Positions 48,267 through 57,126 of a stretch of 64,000 bases of DNA are shown here, in pieces. The translations under genes were made by a program, and so were the position numbers. The DNA comes from a virus. The stretch is from the IMG/VR virus record IMGVR_UViG_3300029267_004162, positions 124,001-188,000 of that record. One strand, given 5' to 3'. The notes below the pieces were generated by a model, which saw only the letters and a list, made by a program, of their open reading frames with translations, searched no databases and had not been told where the DNA came from. How positions within the stretch are numbered: position 1 is the first letter of the stretch; the number at the start of each line of letters is the position of its first letter.

Positions 48267-48853
48267 TTGGACTCCGTCACTTGAGGAGACAAAGTGAGTT
48301 TCCAATCTCCAAGAGGGAGTTCTACTTGACCATCGTAATCAGGAAAACCTGGGGAAGGGCCATCACCACATTCCCATATATCTGATAACCCCCGATATTT
48401 GCCTTTCAGGTCCATCCCAAACCCAATCACGAACTTGCCCGAAACATCAAGACTAGAGTAATTACCAACATGCCCTGACTTCTTCGTGTCCAGTAAGAAA
48501 CACGCGTCTGCATCTCGAAATCCAAAATCCGCTAGCATGGTCAGAATCTTATCATAAGTCTCGCCTGTGTTTATGATGGCATCAATTACTAGCACAGAAT
48601 AATCGGCTGGGTTGCTTGGCGGTTCCCAATCGTGTGCAATGGTTACCCCACGATCAGCAGAATAAGTAGCCGTCCAAACCGGACGAATTATCATGTCAAT
48701 TCGCAAAGTCCTGAATAGTTCCATTACAAAGAGACTGGCGCCCCACAAGACCGGAACTACAACCACCTTTTCTCCACGGTAGGCATCGTTTATTTGATTG
48801 GCGATTGTATCGATGTGAGTGACAATGTCTCTATGTTCTAGAAATTTTTTCAT
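48263..48853 (-). CDS. phosphoribosyltransferase-like protein, copy 1
   Basis: Similar throughout to the next gene. The PRPP loop reads VLVIDAIINTGETYDKI: the first of the two acidic residues is kept but the second is Ala. This may lower or abolish activity. It could be a regulatory partner of copy 2. The frames overlap by 4 bp. Confidence 0.7.
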   Translation of the reverse strand: MKKFLEHRDIVTHIDTIANQINDAYRGEKVVVVPVLWGASLFVMELFRTLRIDMIIRPVWTATYSADRGVTIAHDWEPPSNPADYSVLVIDAIINTGETYDKILTMLADFGFRDADACFLLDTKKSGHVGNYSSLDVSGKFVIGFGMDLKGKYRGLSDIWECGDGPSPGFPDYDGQVELPLGDWKLTLSPQVTESK

Positions 48854-49377
48854 GACCTTTCATCCTGACCCTTACATTCTTCGATTATGCATATGTCTGG
48901 TAAGCCCCGATATCTACCACCCATGTCCAATCCAAACCCTACTACAAATTTATCCGGGATAACAAATCCAGTATAATTTGGGCAACGGCTAGATTTCTCT
49001 TTGTCCAACAAAAAACACGTTCTTGTGTCGTGAAACCCGGAACCTTTCAACAAAGACACTACGCCATTGATGGTTTTACCAGAGTCCAAAATGTCGTCTA
49101 CTATTAACGCCGAACAGGCGGCGGGATCTATTTGGGATAAATCCCAATCATGTTTGATAGATAAATTACCCTGAGAAGTCCCAGAATAAGAAGTAGCCCA
49201 TATTGGAAGAATAGTCACGGTAGTTTTTAAACGATTAAATAGCTCCATCGAAAAAGTGCAAGCACCCCACAAAACGGGAACAACTATTAGTCTTCGGCCC
49301 TCAAAGTCTGAGTCAATCTGACTAGCTAATTGATCGATACGAACAAGAATCTGCTGGTGTTCCAATAGTTTTTTCAA
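48850..49377 (-). CDS. hpt: hypoxanthine-type phosphoribosyltransferase, copy 2
   Basis: The PRPP motif ALIVDDILDSGKT is complete with both acidic residues, and the C-terminal GFGLDMGGRYRGLPDI matches HPRT. It would salvage hypoxanthine or guanine into IMP or GMP. It starts at TTG 49377 with GAGGG upstream. Supply of purine monophosphates would support the PurZ-like enzyme. Confidence 0.82.
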   Translation of the reverse strand: MKKLLEHQQILVRIDQLASQIDSDFEGRRLIVVPVLWGACTFSMELFNRLKTTVTILPIWATSYSGTSQGNLSIKHDWDLSQIDPAACSALIVDDILDSGKTINGVVSLLKGSGFHDTRTCFLLDKEKSSRCPNYTGFVIPDKFVVGFGLDMGGRYRGLPDICIIEECKGQDERS

Positions 49378-49389
49378 TTTTACCCTCGG

Positions 49390-50334
49390 TTATTTATGAA
49401 ACCCAATCTGAGGGGCTTCATCTCCTGGAGCTATATCCAATAGAGTGTCTCTACAAGCGGTTAAATTCTGCCAAGCCAAATGAAACACTTCTCGGCCAAC
49501 TGATTGAGCATTCTCAGTTGTATCCACATGAGCCATGAACCGATCAAAATCACCCAGCAAAGAGTATTGTTTTATCGGTGATTTAAAATCTTTCTTACTT
49601 AGTTTAACCAATTTCCAGTTGGTTTTTGCCCGAGGGACAAAAGCAAGTAGAGCCTCTCTGGCTTTGGCTGTCATGGCCCCTTTCGATTCCTCAGATTTCA
49701 ACCAAGCAATTGATTCCTTCATCTTCTTAAATGGGGCGATCAACAAAGGAGCGATCTTCTTACGGTGTAAACGGGGTACACCCGGTATGCCATCACTAGA
49801 ATCCCCGAACCAAGATTTGTACATGGCGATTTGGCGAGCTTTTACTCCAAACGTGTCTTGACAATCCTTACGAGAGACCAGCCCTGACGATCGCAAGTCC
49901 CAGATTCGAATCCAACGATTGTCTAACAATTGCCACAAATCTCGATCACCCGTTAGGATGTTGACTTCCCAATCAGGTAAAGACAGTGCCATCCAAGCCA
50001 ACACATCATCGGCTTCTTCGCCCTCTGCCCACAGATAAGACTGTGGAACCCATTGTAACAGGGGATCCAGCGCCGTCCAAACTTCTGGGGCTTCCTCTTT
50101 AGCACGATCAGCCTTGTATGTTGCATCGATAGATCTTTTCCTATCAGGTCGAGTATCCAAAACAAAGAAGATATTGGTTCTGTCAGTGTATATCTTCTTG
50201 AGCAACCGGAGTAAGATCCATTTCCAGTTTACGTAGTTTTCACCCGGAGGCCCTGCCTGACATTTGTATACCACTGGACTCATATCCACTAAAGTGATGA
50301 TTTGTTCATCAAATAGAGAAGGCTGGTTAGTCAT
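49390..50334 (-). CDS. 5'-3' exonuclease (FEN/T4 RNase H type)
   Basis: It has ITLVDMSPVVYKC at the N-terminus, EGEEADDVLAWMA and ILTGDRDLWQLL with metal-binding acids, and an arch/H3TH region (GVKARQIAMYKSWFGDSSDG). It would remove primers and flaps. No polymerase domain is attached. ATG 50334 overlaps the clamp-loader stop; the frame upstream is overlap only. Confidence 0.88.
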   Translation of the reverse strand: MTNQPSLFDEQIITLVDMSPVVYKCQAGPPGENYVNWKWILLRLLKKIYTDRTNIFFVLDTRPDRKRSIDATYKADRAKEEAPEVWTALDPLLQWVPQSYLWAEGEEADDVLAWMALSLPDWEVNILTGDRDLWQLLDNRWIRIWDLRSSGLVSRKDCQDTFGVKARQIAMYKSWFGDSSDGIPGVPRLHRKKIAPLLIAPFKKMKESIAWLKSEESKGAMTAKAREALLAFVPRAKTNWKLVKLSKKDFKSPIKQYSLLGDFDRFMAHVDTTENAQSVGREVFHLAWQNLTACRDTLLDIAPGDEAPQIGFHK

Positions 50335-51295
50335 CAGTCGATTCCTCCGCCTTGGTAAATACTTCCTCTGAAACAGCGATAAAGGCACTTTCCATGAACA
50401 GTTGAAGGTTCCTATGGGGACATCGGCTGAGTTGAATTTCACGAGCCTCCAGTATGATCTGGATGATCCGAGCTATGCCATAGGTTCCCCACTGTTCGAA
50501 GACGGCTGGAGCCCATTTTCCCTTGATCCTAAACTGATTAAGAATCATGGATAGGTGTTCAACGCAAATAGCGGTGGTAAGATTGAATTCCTCTTGCAGG
50601 GCGGTGCAGAATTGACTTTGTTCCCAAAATCCAGCAGGACGGATCTGCCATAAGAATTTCAGGATGTTCTCCCCCATCTGGTATAGCTCATCTGGTTCAG
50701 TAGATAAAACCGCCCCCATGTTGTTACCCACCAACTTTAGACACTTGGCGATAACATCTTCTTCTGCGTCTGGGTAACGGAGCTTAACCAAGGCGGTTAA
50801 ATCATCATGACTGGGCGTGTTGAATCGAACTGTTACAGAGCGGGATAGAATAGTTCCCAGCAGATAGTCTAAATCCGGTACTATCAGAATGATAGTCAAA
50901 CGCCCAGGGGGTTCTTCCAGAGTCTTGAGCAGGCCCGGTAGGATTGAGTTATTGCCCTTGCTGGGGGCACTAAGAAAATCCACGACATGGAATTTGTGAT
51001 TTGAAATGATGGGCCTGAAATTATCGCCCTTGACGAAAGCCGAAACCTCCCGAGGAAGCATCGAACCAATTTCATACTCCAACCATTTTACATCTGGGTG
51101 TTCTTTCCCCGTTTCTAACAGCCATCGAGATTTGGGGTCTCCCAGAACCTCCCACATGTATTCTAGGGCGGCAGTAGCTTTCCCCACCTTCCGAGGACCA
51201 ACCAGGATTAGGCAATTAGGTGGTTTTTTAGTAAGAGCCATCAATTGTTTGATAGCCCGTGAATTACCTATGAAATCAGAAAAGGCTTTAACCAT
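50327..51295 (-). CDS. clamp-loader AAA+ subunit (delta-prime-like)
   Basis: The P-loop region GPRKVGKA (33-40) lacks the final Ser/Thr, and GLLKTLEEPP and the LSRS segment are as in DNA polymerase III delta-prime. ATP hydrolysis is doubtful, as in bacterial delta-prime. The C-terminus is a helical collar. ATG 51295 follows AAGG by six bases. Confidence 0.8.
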   Translation of the reverse strand: MVKAFSDFIGNSRAIKQLMALTKKPPNCLILVGPRKVGKATAALEYMWEVLGDPKSRWLLETGKEHPDVKWLEYEIGSMLPREVSAFVKGDNFRPIISNHKFHVVDFLSAPSKGNNSILPGLLKTLEEPPGRLTIILIVPDLDYLLGTILSRSVTVRFNTPSHDDLTALVKLRYPDAEEDVIAKCLKLVGNNMGAVLSTEPDELYQMGENILKFLWQIRPAGFWEQSQFCTALQEEFNLTTAICVEHLSMILNQFRIKGKWAPAVFEQWGTYGIARIIQIILEAREIQLSRCPHRNLQLFMESAFIAVSEEVFTKAEESTDD

Positions 51296-51341
51296 AACAC
51301 GCCTTAATTACCTGGTGTTTACCATGTCTAAATATAATAAC

Positions 51342-51372
51342 GAGGCCCAAGGAGAGTATCCTTGAGCCTCGC
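51342..51372 (-). terminator. intrinsic terminator after the 51.4 kb lipoprotein gene
   Basis: On the minus strand CGAGGCTCAAGGA and TCCTTGGGCCTCG pair over 13 positions (one G-U) around a 5-nt loop, followed by TTATTATATTT. It would stop transcription before the clamp-loader gene. Confidence 0.88.
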
Positions 51373-51397
51373 AGGAGGGGGAGGGGAAGGGGTTTGG

Positions 51398-51847
51398 TTA
51401 GGGCTTATTGGCGGCTGCCTCATCAACCGCCTCAAGCACCTTTTTAGTCGCTTCGCTAAATTTGCCCCCCAGATAGTTAAGGATACCAATGTCGCTGTAT
51501 AACTTCATATCAACAGTGACATACTTGTATGCATTTGCTCTTTCAAAATCCTGAGACCATTCTAGTTGCCGGTCTCTCTTCGTAGCCAGTTCCACCAGAA
51601 TCGCCTCAGCGGCTGGTTGATCCTGAGCTTCAACTGCTTTCTGAAGTTTCAGGCGTGCGGTTTCGAAATTTTCTCTAGACAAAGCATTGAAAGTGTCATA
51701 GAAGACGCCGTCCTTCACAGCTTGAGTACGCAAACTGGCTTTTTGAGCCACCAGGGTACTAGTGGAAGTACAACCAACCATAACGAACAAACACAAACAA
51801 CCGGTTAACAGAAGGAAGAAAACGCTGAACCACTTCGTTGATCTCAT
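51398..51847 (-). CDS. predicted lipoprotein, 149 aa
   Basis: A signal peptide with lipobox VMVGC is followed by Ser/Thr and a helical domain (about 30-145; ENFETARLKLQKAVEAQDQP). It may be a TPR-like periplasmic or outer-membrane anchored protein. It is separated from the lipoprotein cluster at 25-31 kb and not similar to it. A strong terminator follows. Confidence 0.75.
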   Translation of the reverse strand: MRSTKWFSVFFLLLTGCLCLFVMVGCTSTSTLVAQKASLRTQAVKDGVFYDTFNALSRENFETARLKLQKAVEAQDQPAAEAILVELATKRDRQLEWSQDFERANAYKYVTVDMKLYSDIGILNYLGGKFSEATKKVLEAVDEAAANKP

Positions 51848-51850
51848 CGC

Positions 51851-52168
51851 TTACCCCAATCTCGAAAGAAGTTGAACAGCCATAAAGAACCCCGCAATCC
51901 AGTTCTCACCAGCAATACTCTCAGCCATTTTTTTGTTGGCCTCTATGATTTCTTGTTTGGTAATCGGGGTGTAGGTCTTCTTGTAACTGTCAATTGCTGG
52001 AGCCCCATAGTCGGGGCCAGAAGAGGGCTGCTCAGGTAGCTGAACTTCAATGTCGTTCCTAGCCATCACCTCAACAAAGATACTGGCCTTTTCCACGAAC
52101 TCGCGGACAGCCTTAGCTACTTCCGCATTGGACTTTAGTGTTGCTTCAGACAACGGTTGGGGCATCAT
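51851..52168 (-). CDS. hypothetical protein, 105 aa
   Basis: Helical with a Pro-rich centre and a hydrophobic end (NWIAGFFMAVQLLSRLG) that might be one membrane-associated helix. It overlaps the NYN-domain gene by 4 bp. No family is recognised. Confidence 0.5.
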   Translation of the reverse strand: MMPQPLSEATLKSNAEVAKAVREFVEKASIFVEVMARNDIEVQLPEQPSSGPDYGAPAIDSYKKTYTPITKQEIIEANKKMAESIAGENWIAGFFMAVQLLSRLG

Positions 52169-52674
52169 ACACCTCTCGTTTCAATCATAGGATCATCCCC
52201 TCGAATAAAAGGATCAACCGAATAACAATACGAGGCAGTATCCCGGAACAAGCTGAGTTTTTCTTCGAAGCTCCAGACCTCTACTTCTTTTCCTCTAGCT
52301 CGAACCCGTGCAAACAGATCGGAAAAAGTTGTCAAACCAGTCACTATCGCCAGGACATCGAACATAGGTAACGATTCAATTACATCAAGAACTATACTCA
52401 CGTTCCACGCCGTGTAATCTCTTGTGGTTTTAGTTTGAACGTCAAACCCGGATTGATTCAGCATAAAGGCGAACTTCTTTATGTTCTTTCCTGGCTCCTC
52501 TACGGCGTAGTAAGAGGCCCTCTGTAAGGTTCTAGCACCACGAATATGAGACAATAGAGCTTCATAATCCAAAAGCTTCTGACCGTTAAATATGCCAGAC
52601 CCATCCACGATTACCAGAAGCTTTTTACTATCATTCAAACGACCTTGAATAATTTGCGAAATTTGCTTATCCAT
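52165..52674 (-). CDS. NYN/LabA-like (PIN-fold) protein
   Basis: LLVIVDGSGIFNG, SIVLDVIESLPMFDVLAIVT and ARVRARGKEVEVW follow the NYN/PIN-like nuclease pattern, with acidic residues at the expected positions. It may be an RNase acting on host or phage RNA. A related role in defence or host shut-off is possible but not shown. Confidence 0.65.
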   Translation of the reverse strand: MDKQISQIIQGRLNDSKKLLVIVDGSGIFNGQKLLDYEALLSHIRGARTLQRASYYAVEEPGKNIKKFAFMLNQSGFDVQTKTTRDYTAWNVSIVLDVIESLPMFDVLAIVTGLTTFSDLFARVRARGKEVEVWSFEEKLSLFRDTASYCYSVDPFIRGDDPMIETRGV

Positions 52675-52733
52675 TTATTGTTCTCCAGTTAAAACTTTAT
52701 ACCTCTTTGTAGAGCCCCGATCCAAATAGGCAT

Positions 52734-54143
52734 TTAGTCTATTTCTGGAAAAACCACCCCTTCTGTGTCTCCTTCTTTTCGTTTCCCTTTTTGGCCACCA
52801 TATCTGGCCAAAGGAGATCTAGTAGTCACCTTTTCATCAGCATCCCCCAGACGGCTTTCACCACAATCAGTAACGCGCATAATACTAAAATCAGCCCGTA
52901 GTGGAAACTGAAACTTCTCTATATTCCTGCCCTTATCGATCTGACAATCAAAGGTCTGAATCGGATCATATATCCCTTCCTCTTCATCCGTTGCGTCACC
53001 TTCACTCTGAAGAACCCAGGTCAACATAATGTCACAGTGTTCACGAACTGCCCGACTATAACGAATCTGTTGCTGCTTTTCATCATATTGTGCCGCGACA
53101 ACAACCACGATCTTCTGGTCCATGGCCAGGATTTTCAATTCTCGGGCTATATCGCCTAGCTGCTGCCATAAGGATTCATCTGCCCCGCCTCCGGTCATCA
53201 TATTCAGGTAGTCAATAAACACAACCTTGTACCCGCCCACCATCACATCAGATAGAATGTCGATCACTTTTAGATTTGGGGTGTTTTTAACCCAGAAGAT
53301 AGAATCCTTCCTGCTCCTATCCTCCGATGCTCCCTTGATGGTCTCAACTATCGTTTCCCTAATCTCATCATCCCATTTCTTTGACGACCGCAACTGACTG
53401 AAGGGGACTTGAGCTAGATTAGCCAAACACCTGCGATAAACTTGACCCTTGTCCAATTCCAGGGATTGAAACAACACCGGTACTTTCTTAGACATATTCA
53501 GGGCCATCTGGATCATGACGGTGGTCTTCCCCTGATTAGATGGAGCAGCAATCACCACCATATCTCCGGGTTGAAAACCCCCGACTCTTTCATCAAACCC
53601 AGTGAAACCAGTTGGCACCAATAAAGTTTCTTCTGAATGTAGAAACCTCATTATCTCTTCATGGGAAATGCCTTTACCAAAACCAATCCCATCATCTCTC
53701 CGGTTCATCATTGTGGAGAGTTCTTGACACGCCAAATAAGACTGGCCCAAAGCCTCATCGGGGGTGGATTGTTCCTCAGCTAAATCCCGCCAAATGTCTT
53801 TGAAACGATTAGCTATTTCAGATCGGTGATAATCCGACAAGATGGCAGTTGTGATATCCTTTACCACCCCATCAGAATCAATGATAGTGAAGTTGGCTAA
53901 CGATTCTAAATAAGCCGCCTGATCATCTGGGAGATTTCTTCCTGCTGTCGCTGGGATGATACTGATATCAATGTCCCGATCACCCAAGACCATTTTTGAC
54001 AGAATGTCCCACACCGGTCTGATGTGGATTATGGCTTCCGAAGGAACCATCTTCAGCACATAAGCCTTGTGCGCTTTACTCCCAAAGGCTAGCACTCCCG
54101 CTAACCTCAATTCCCTTTCCATCGCTTTTAGATCAGCAGACAT
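52734..54143 (-). CDS. dnaB: replicative DNA helicase (DnaB/gp41-like)
   Basis: The RecA-type core has Walker A APSNQGKTT (about 205-213), IDYLNMMTGG as Walker B region, and VVAAQYDEKQQQIRYSRAVR. The N-terminal part is a DnaB-like primase-interaction domain. A primase is not in the window. The C-terminus is basic and probably flexible. Confidence 0.9.
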   Translation of the reverse strand: MSADLKAMERELRLAGVLAFGSKAHKAYVLKMVPSEAIIHIRPVWDILSKMVLGDRDIDISIIPATAGRNLPDDQAAYLESLANFTIIDSDGVVKDITTAILSDYHRSEIANRFKDIWRDLAEEQSTPDEALGQSYLACQELSTMMNRRDDGIGFGKGISHEEIMRFLHSEETLLVPTGFTGFDERVGGFQPGDMVVIAAPSNQGKTTVMIQMALNMSKKVPVLFQSLELDKGQVYRRCLANLAQVPFSQLRSSKKWDDEIRETIVETIKGASEDRSRKDSIFWVKNTPNLKVIDILSDVMVGGYKVVFIDYLNMMTGGGADESLWQQLGDIARELKILAMDQKIVVVVAAQYDEKQQQIRYSRAVREHCDIMLTWVLQSEGDATDEEEGIYDPIQTFDCQIDKGRNIEKFQFPLRADFSIMRVTDCGESRLGDADEKVTTRSPLARYGGQKGKRKEGDTEGVVFPEID

Positions 54144-54617
54144 CTAGAACACCCTCTTGTCAACAGAAACAAAATACTCGGGTGTATATCGAAACGTAGT
54201 CATCCACTCTCTCTTACTTCCAGCGAATGTGACCAACAAAGTGTGCCTACTGAACATACCCCGAATTCGAGTCAGAATGTGTTTAGGTACCATAGCAGAG
54301 ACCGCATACACCACCACTCTTTGTTTTTTGGCAAGGGACTCAGGCGTAACTTCTATAACACGATCTGCTGAAATGGCTAGCGAGGCTGGTTTGTTTACGG
54401 CCACCAATGCCTTGAAAGCTTCCAAAATGGCCCCGTTCTCAGGATTGGACAAGAAAACCACGCTGGTTCTATCACCGGTGATCTTCGCTATAATCTCTGG
54501 TTTAGTGAACTTAGGCCCTTCTTTTATCCAAGACCAATAAAACTTCGGTATGCCCCACTGCCATAAAACTCGGTTGTAATCATCATGATGTTGAAATGCA
54601 TGATCCGCGATTATCAA
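54144..54617 (-). CDS. hypothetical protein, 157 aa (replication region)
   Basis: TTG 54617 lies seven bases after GGAGG. The alpha/beta sequence (TSVVFLSNPENGAILEAFKA, QRVVVYAVSAMVP) is reminiscent of clamp-loader delta N-terminal folds, but the match is weak. Its place between dnaB and the SF2 helicase suggests replication. Confidence 0.5.
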   Translation of the reverse strand: MIIADHAFQHHDDYNRVLWQWGIPKFYWSWIKEGPKFTKPEIIAKITGDRTSVVFLSNPENGAILEAFKALVAVNKPASLAISADRVIEVTPESLAKKQRVVVYAVSAMVPKHILTRIRGMFSRHTLLVTFAGSKREWMTTFRYTPEYFVSVDKRVF

Positions 54618-55039
54618 TCGAAAACCTCCGCTTCACTCAGATCGAAAGGGTCTAAGGTACTTTTCCGCCCTAGAATGAGTTTGCTCTGTTGTGGCAGTCC
54701 AAACAAAGATTCCATATTAGCACATGTTTCTAGATCATTGCCTACATAGATGGCCGGTTGACCGGTTTGCAAAGTCAGGATTGAATGTGGACCCCACCAA
54801 GTGGTAATCTGACTTATCAACCCTTTCTCATTTATTAACGGAGGGGTGTTGTTAGAAAACACCCCAACCACTTTGTCATCATATGTGGAGACGAAAGTGT
54901 GAAACCGATTAAGCAGAGCAAGGTCTGTGTCTTCTCCTACCAAAATACAGAAACCGGTAGGGGAAGTCTGTGTCTCTACCCCCGAACAAGAATCTCTACT
55001 AAGAAGAGTATACACCATACGTAAAACATCGTTTGTCAT
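54614..55039 (-). CDS. hypothetical protein, 141 aa
   Basis: No recognised motif. A Gly/Asp-rich centre lies between alpha/beta segments (KVVGVFSNNTPPLINEKG). It is coupled by 4 bp to the next gene and sits directly after the SF2 helicase gene. Confidence 0.5.
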   Translation of the reverse strand: MTNDVLRMVYTLLSRDSCSGVETQTSPTGFCILVGEDTDLALLNRFHTFVSTYDDKVVGVFSNNTPPLINEKGLISQITTWWGPHSILTLQTGQPAIYVGNDLETCANMESLFGLPQQSKLILGRKSTLDPFDLSEAEVFD

Positions 55040-56560
55040 TCAATCAAAATCCCTGATGTTTTTATTGGCCCAATCGATAGACCGCTTTTTCTTCCAAGTC
55101 CCCAGCCTTTTAGTGACTGCACCGACCTCACTATCAATATCCGAATAAGTGGTGTCTATTGTTACAGGGATGCTGAGATTCTTAAACGCTTTTTTAACGG
55201 TGTTAACACAACCGTAGATTACATTAGGTCCAGAATCTGCCAAATACACCACTACGGGGGTTTGCTTGCCTGGTACCCGGCGTTCAACTCGACCGGTCCA
55301 TTGTTCAATGTTAGCTGGATTAGCACTCGGAATGGTAATACACAACAGCGATAAAGCGGGGAGATTGAACCCCTTTCCAAACAGTTTCTCAGTAGCTACT
55401 AAACAGGTGAGTTCCCCACTAGTGATTCTCTGCTTGAAATCGTCTATCTGCCACTTGTTATCACCATTCAAACTCTCTGCCCGAATCTTGTATTTCTTTC
55501 GCATCAATTCAGCTAAATCACGGCAATGAGCTTTTCTGCTGACCAAAACAATTACTTTATGACCGGCCAGTATTGCTTTCTTGACTTCTTTAGCGATAAC
55601 GTTGTTACGAGATTCATCCACCATCAAGTAATTCAAGATGTTGTTGAAATTCCGCATGTTGGCACTGAGTTTACATCCAGTGTAAACTATACGGGCTATC
55701 GTACCAACATTGCGTTCTGCTTCGTGGCGAACCGGACCAATTAGATCATCGAATAAGAAATGCAACCCATCTTTTCTGTATGGGGTAGCAGTCATGCCGG
55801 CTCGAACAAGGGGGTTCAAACTGGTAGCAGCACGAGAGAAATATTTAGCACCAACAACATGAACCTCATCAAATATCGCCACCCCGAATTGGTTTTTTAT
55901 CATTCTCAGGTACTTAGGGTTGGCGAAGAAATACTGGTAAGGTGCGTAACTGATAGGACAAACATTATCGCCCAGTCTCTTGTTCACTGGACCCAGGAGT
56001 CTGCGACCTAAAGCATCTTCCAATTCGTCTATGTTGGTGAACGCCCGAAATTCCTTCTCGAATTGGTCTAATAGATTAGTTTGATCAGCAATGAACACTG
56101 CCCTTTGACCTTGAGCAACTATATAAGCTACGGCAACCACCGTTTTACCAAACGCAGGCGGAGCCTTTAAGATACCACCCAAATTGGGGTCTAACCAGTC
56201 TCGCAGAGCTTCAGTTTGGCCCTCCCTGTATGAAAATTTTGCCCCTTCTTCCCCACCACGCATACGAAGATGAAAACCTAAAGGCACATTGGCCCGTTCA
56301 TCTTTTATGCGAAAATCATCCCCAAAAAGATGCTCGATCTTTTCCAAGTCCCCTCGATTAAAGCCGTACCAGTCCCCATCAGGCGAAATTTGGTAAGTTT
56401 GGATTAGTTGAAAATCATACCCCAAATCATCGCCGAATGCCTTGGTCGGATCGTAGTCCTTAAACTCGTAGGGGTATTCAAAGGGCTTTGTGTGTTCCGG
56501 TTTTACGTGTTTGGCGGGAACAAAAAGCCTATTTCGGAGAATTGCTTGCGGTCGGGCCAT
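55040..56560 (-). CDS. SF2 helicase (UvsW/XPB-like)
   Basis: Motifs: Q-like N-terminal region, motif I APPAFGKT, motif II DEVH, motif III AGMTATP, and motif VI QWTGRVERR. It resembles T4 UvsW, which remodels forks, unwinds R-loops and helps repair. ATG 56560 overlaps the upstream gene end by 32 bp. Confidence 0.88.
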   Translation of the reverse strand: MARPQAILRNRLFVPAKHVKPEHTKPFEYPYEFKDYDPTKAFGDDLGYDFQLIQTYQISPDGDWYGFNRGDLEKIEHLFGDDFRIKDERANVPLGFHLRMRGGEEGAKFSYREGQTEALRDWLDPNLGGILKAPPAFGKTVVAVAYIVAQGQRAVFIADQTNLLDQFEKEFRAFTNIDELEDALGRRLLGPVNKRLGDNVCPISYAPYQYFFANPKYLRMIKNQFGVAIFDEVHVVGAKYFSRAATSLNPLVRAGMTATPYRKDGLHFLFDDLIGPVRHEAERNVGTIARIVYTGCKLSANMRNFNNILNYLMVDESRNNVIAKEVKKAILAGHKVIVLVSRKAHCRDLAELMRKKYKIRAESLNGDNKWQIDDFKQRITSGELTCLVATEKLFGKGFNLPALSLLCITIPSANPANIEQWTGRVERRVPGKQTPVVVYLADSGPNVIYGCVNTVKKAFKNLSIPVTIDTTYSDIDSEVGAVTKRLGTWKKKRSIDWANKNIRDFD

Positions 56561-56954
56561 GGTCCAGCTCAATGAAATAAGGAAGTTCTCTCAAACCTTT
56601 CTCTTGAATTAACGAATATAGTTTGTGAGAAGCCCCTTTCATCACAGAACTGGCTACCACGGCTGTGAAAATGGGTTTACTCTGAGGCGTCATCCGCACC
56701 CTGGAATATGTCTTCTGAATAGTCAGGGTAAGTTTGACTGCTTCGCCCATTATTTCTAACTGAACCCGCTCCCCCACTTCAAATTGAGTAGAAGTTTCCC
56801 TGAGCCATAAAATTAGGGGATCGGCAAAGGGGGATTTCTCTGGAATGCGCAAAGCTTCAACGAGTAGGGAGAAGTCCGACTTCTTGAAAAGTTCTACAGA
56901 CCTGTTCCCTCCAGTGTTTTTTATGTGAACAACAACACCATCAAGAATAATCAT
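56529..56954 (-). CDS. hypothetical protein, 141 aa
   Basis: ATG 56954 overlaps the stop of the small membrane gene upstream (ATGA), which fixes the start. The sequence is beta-rich (GERVQLEIMGEAVKLTLTIQ). No family is recognised. Confidence 0.55.
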   Translation of the reverse strand: MIILDGVVVHIKNTGGNRSVELFKKSDFSLLVEALRIPEKSPFADPLILWLRETSTQFEVGERVQLEIMGEAVKLTLTIQKTYSRVRMTPQSKPIFTAVVASSVMKGASHKLYSLIQEKGLRELPYFIELDHGPTASNSPK

Positions 56955-57115
56955 CGGAATACCCACAAAGCGAATGCCAGCATACTAAATAATAAGGGCA
57001 CAAGTAAGGTTGGCCTGTTGCTAAACCTTATACGCCATATGAACGCTGGTAAGTTCATCAAGATAGCGCACACCAGAATCGCTATAATCATTGCTTGTAG
57101 CATCAATGGCTGCAT
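56951..57115 (-). CDS. two-helix membrane protein, 54 aa
   Basis: ATG 57115 lies five bases after AGGA. Two hydrophobic helices (LQAMIIAILVCAIL and LLVPLLFSMLAFALWVF) flank a basic loop (WRIRFSNRP). It is too short for usual gene finders. It could be a holin-like or membrane-stress protein; no family match is claimed. Confidence 0.6.
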   Translation of the reverse strand: MQPLMLQAMIIAILVCAILMNLPAFIWRIRFSNRPTLLVPLLFSMLAFALWVFR

Positions 57116-57126
57116 TTCTTTCCTCG

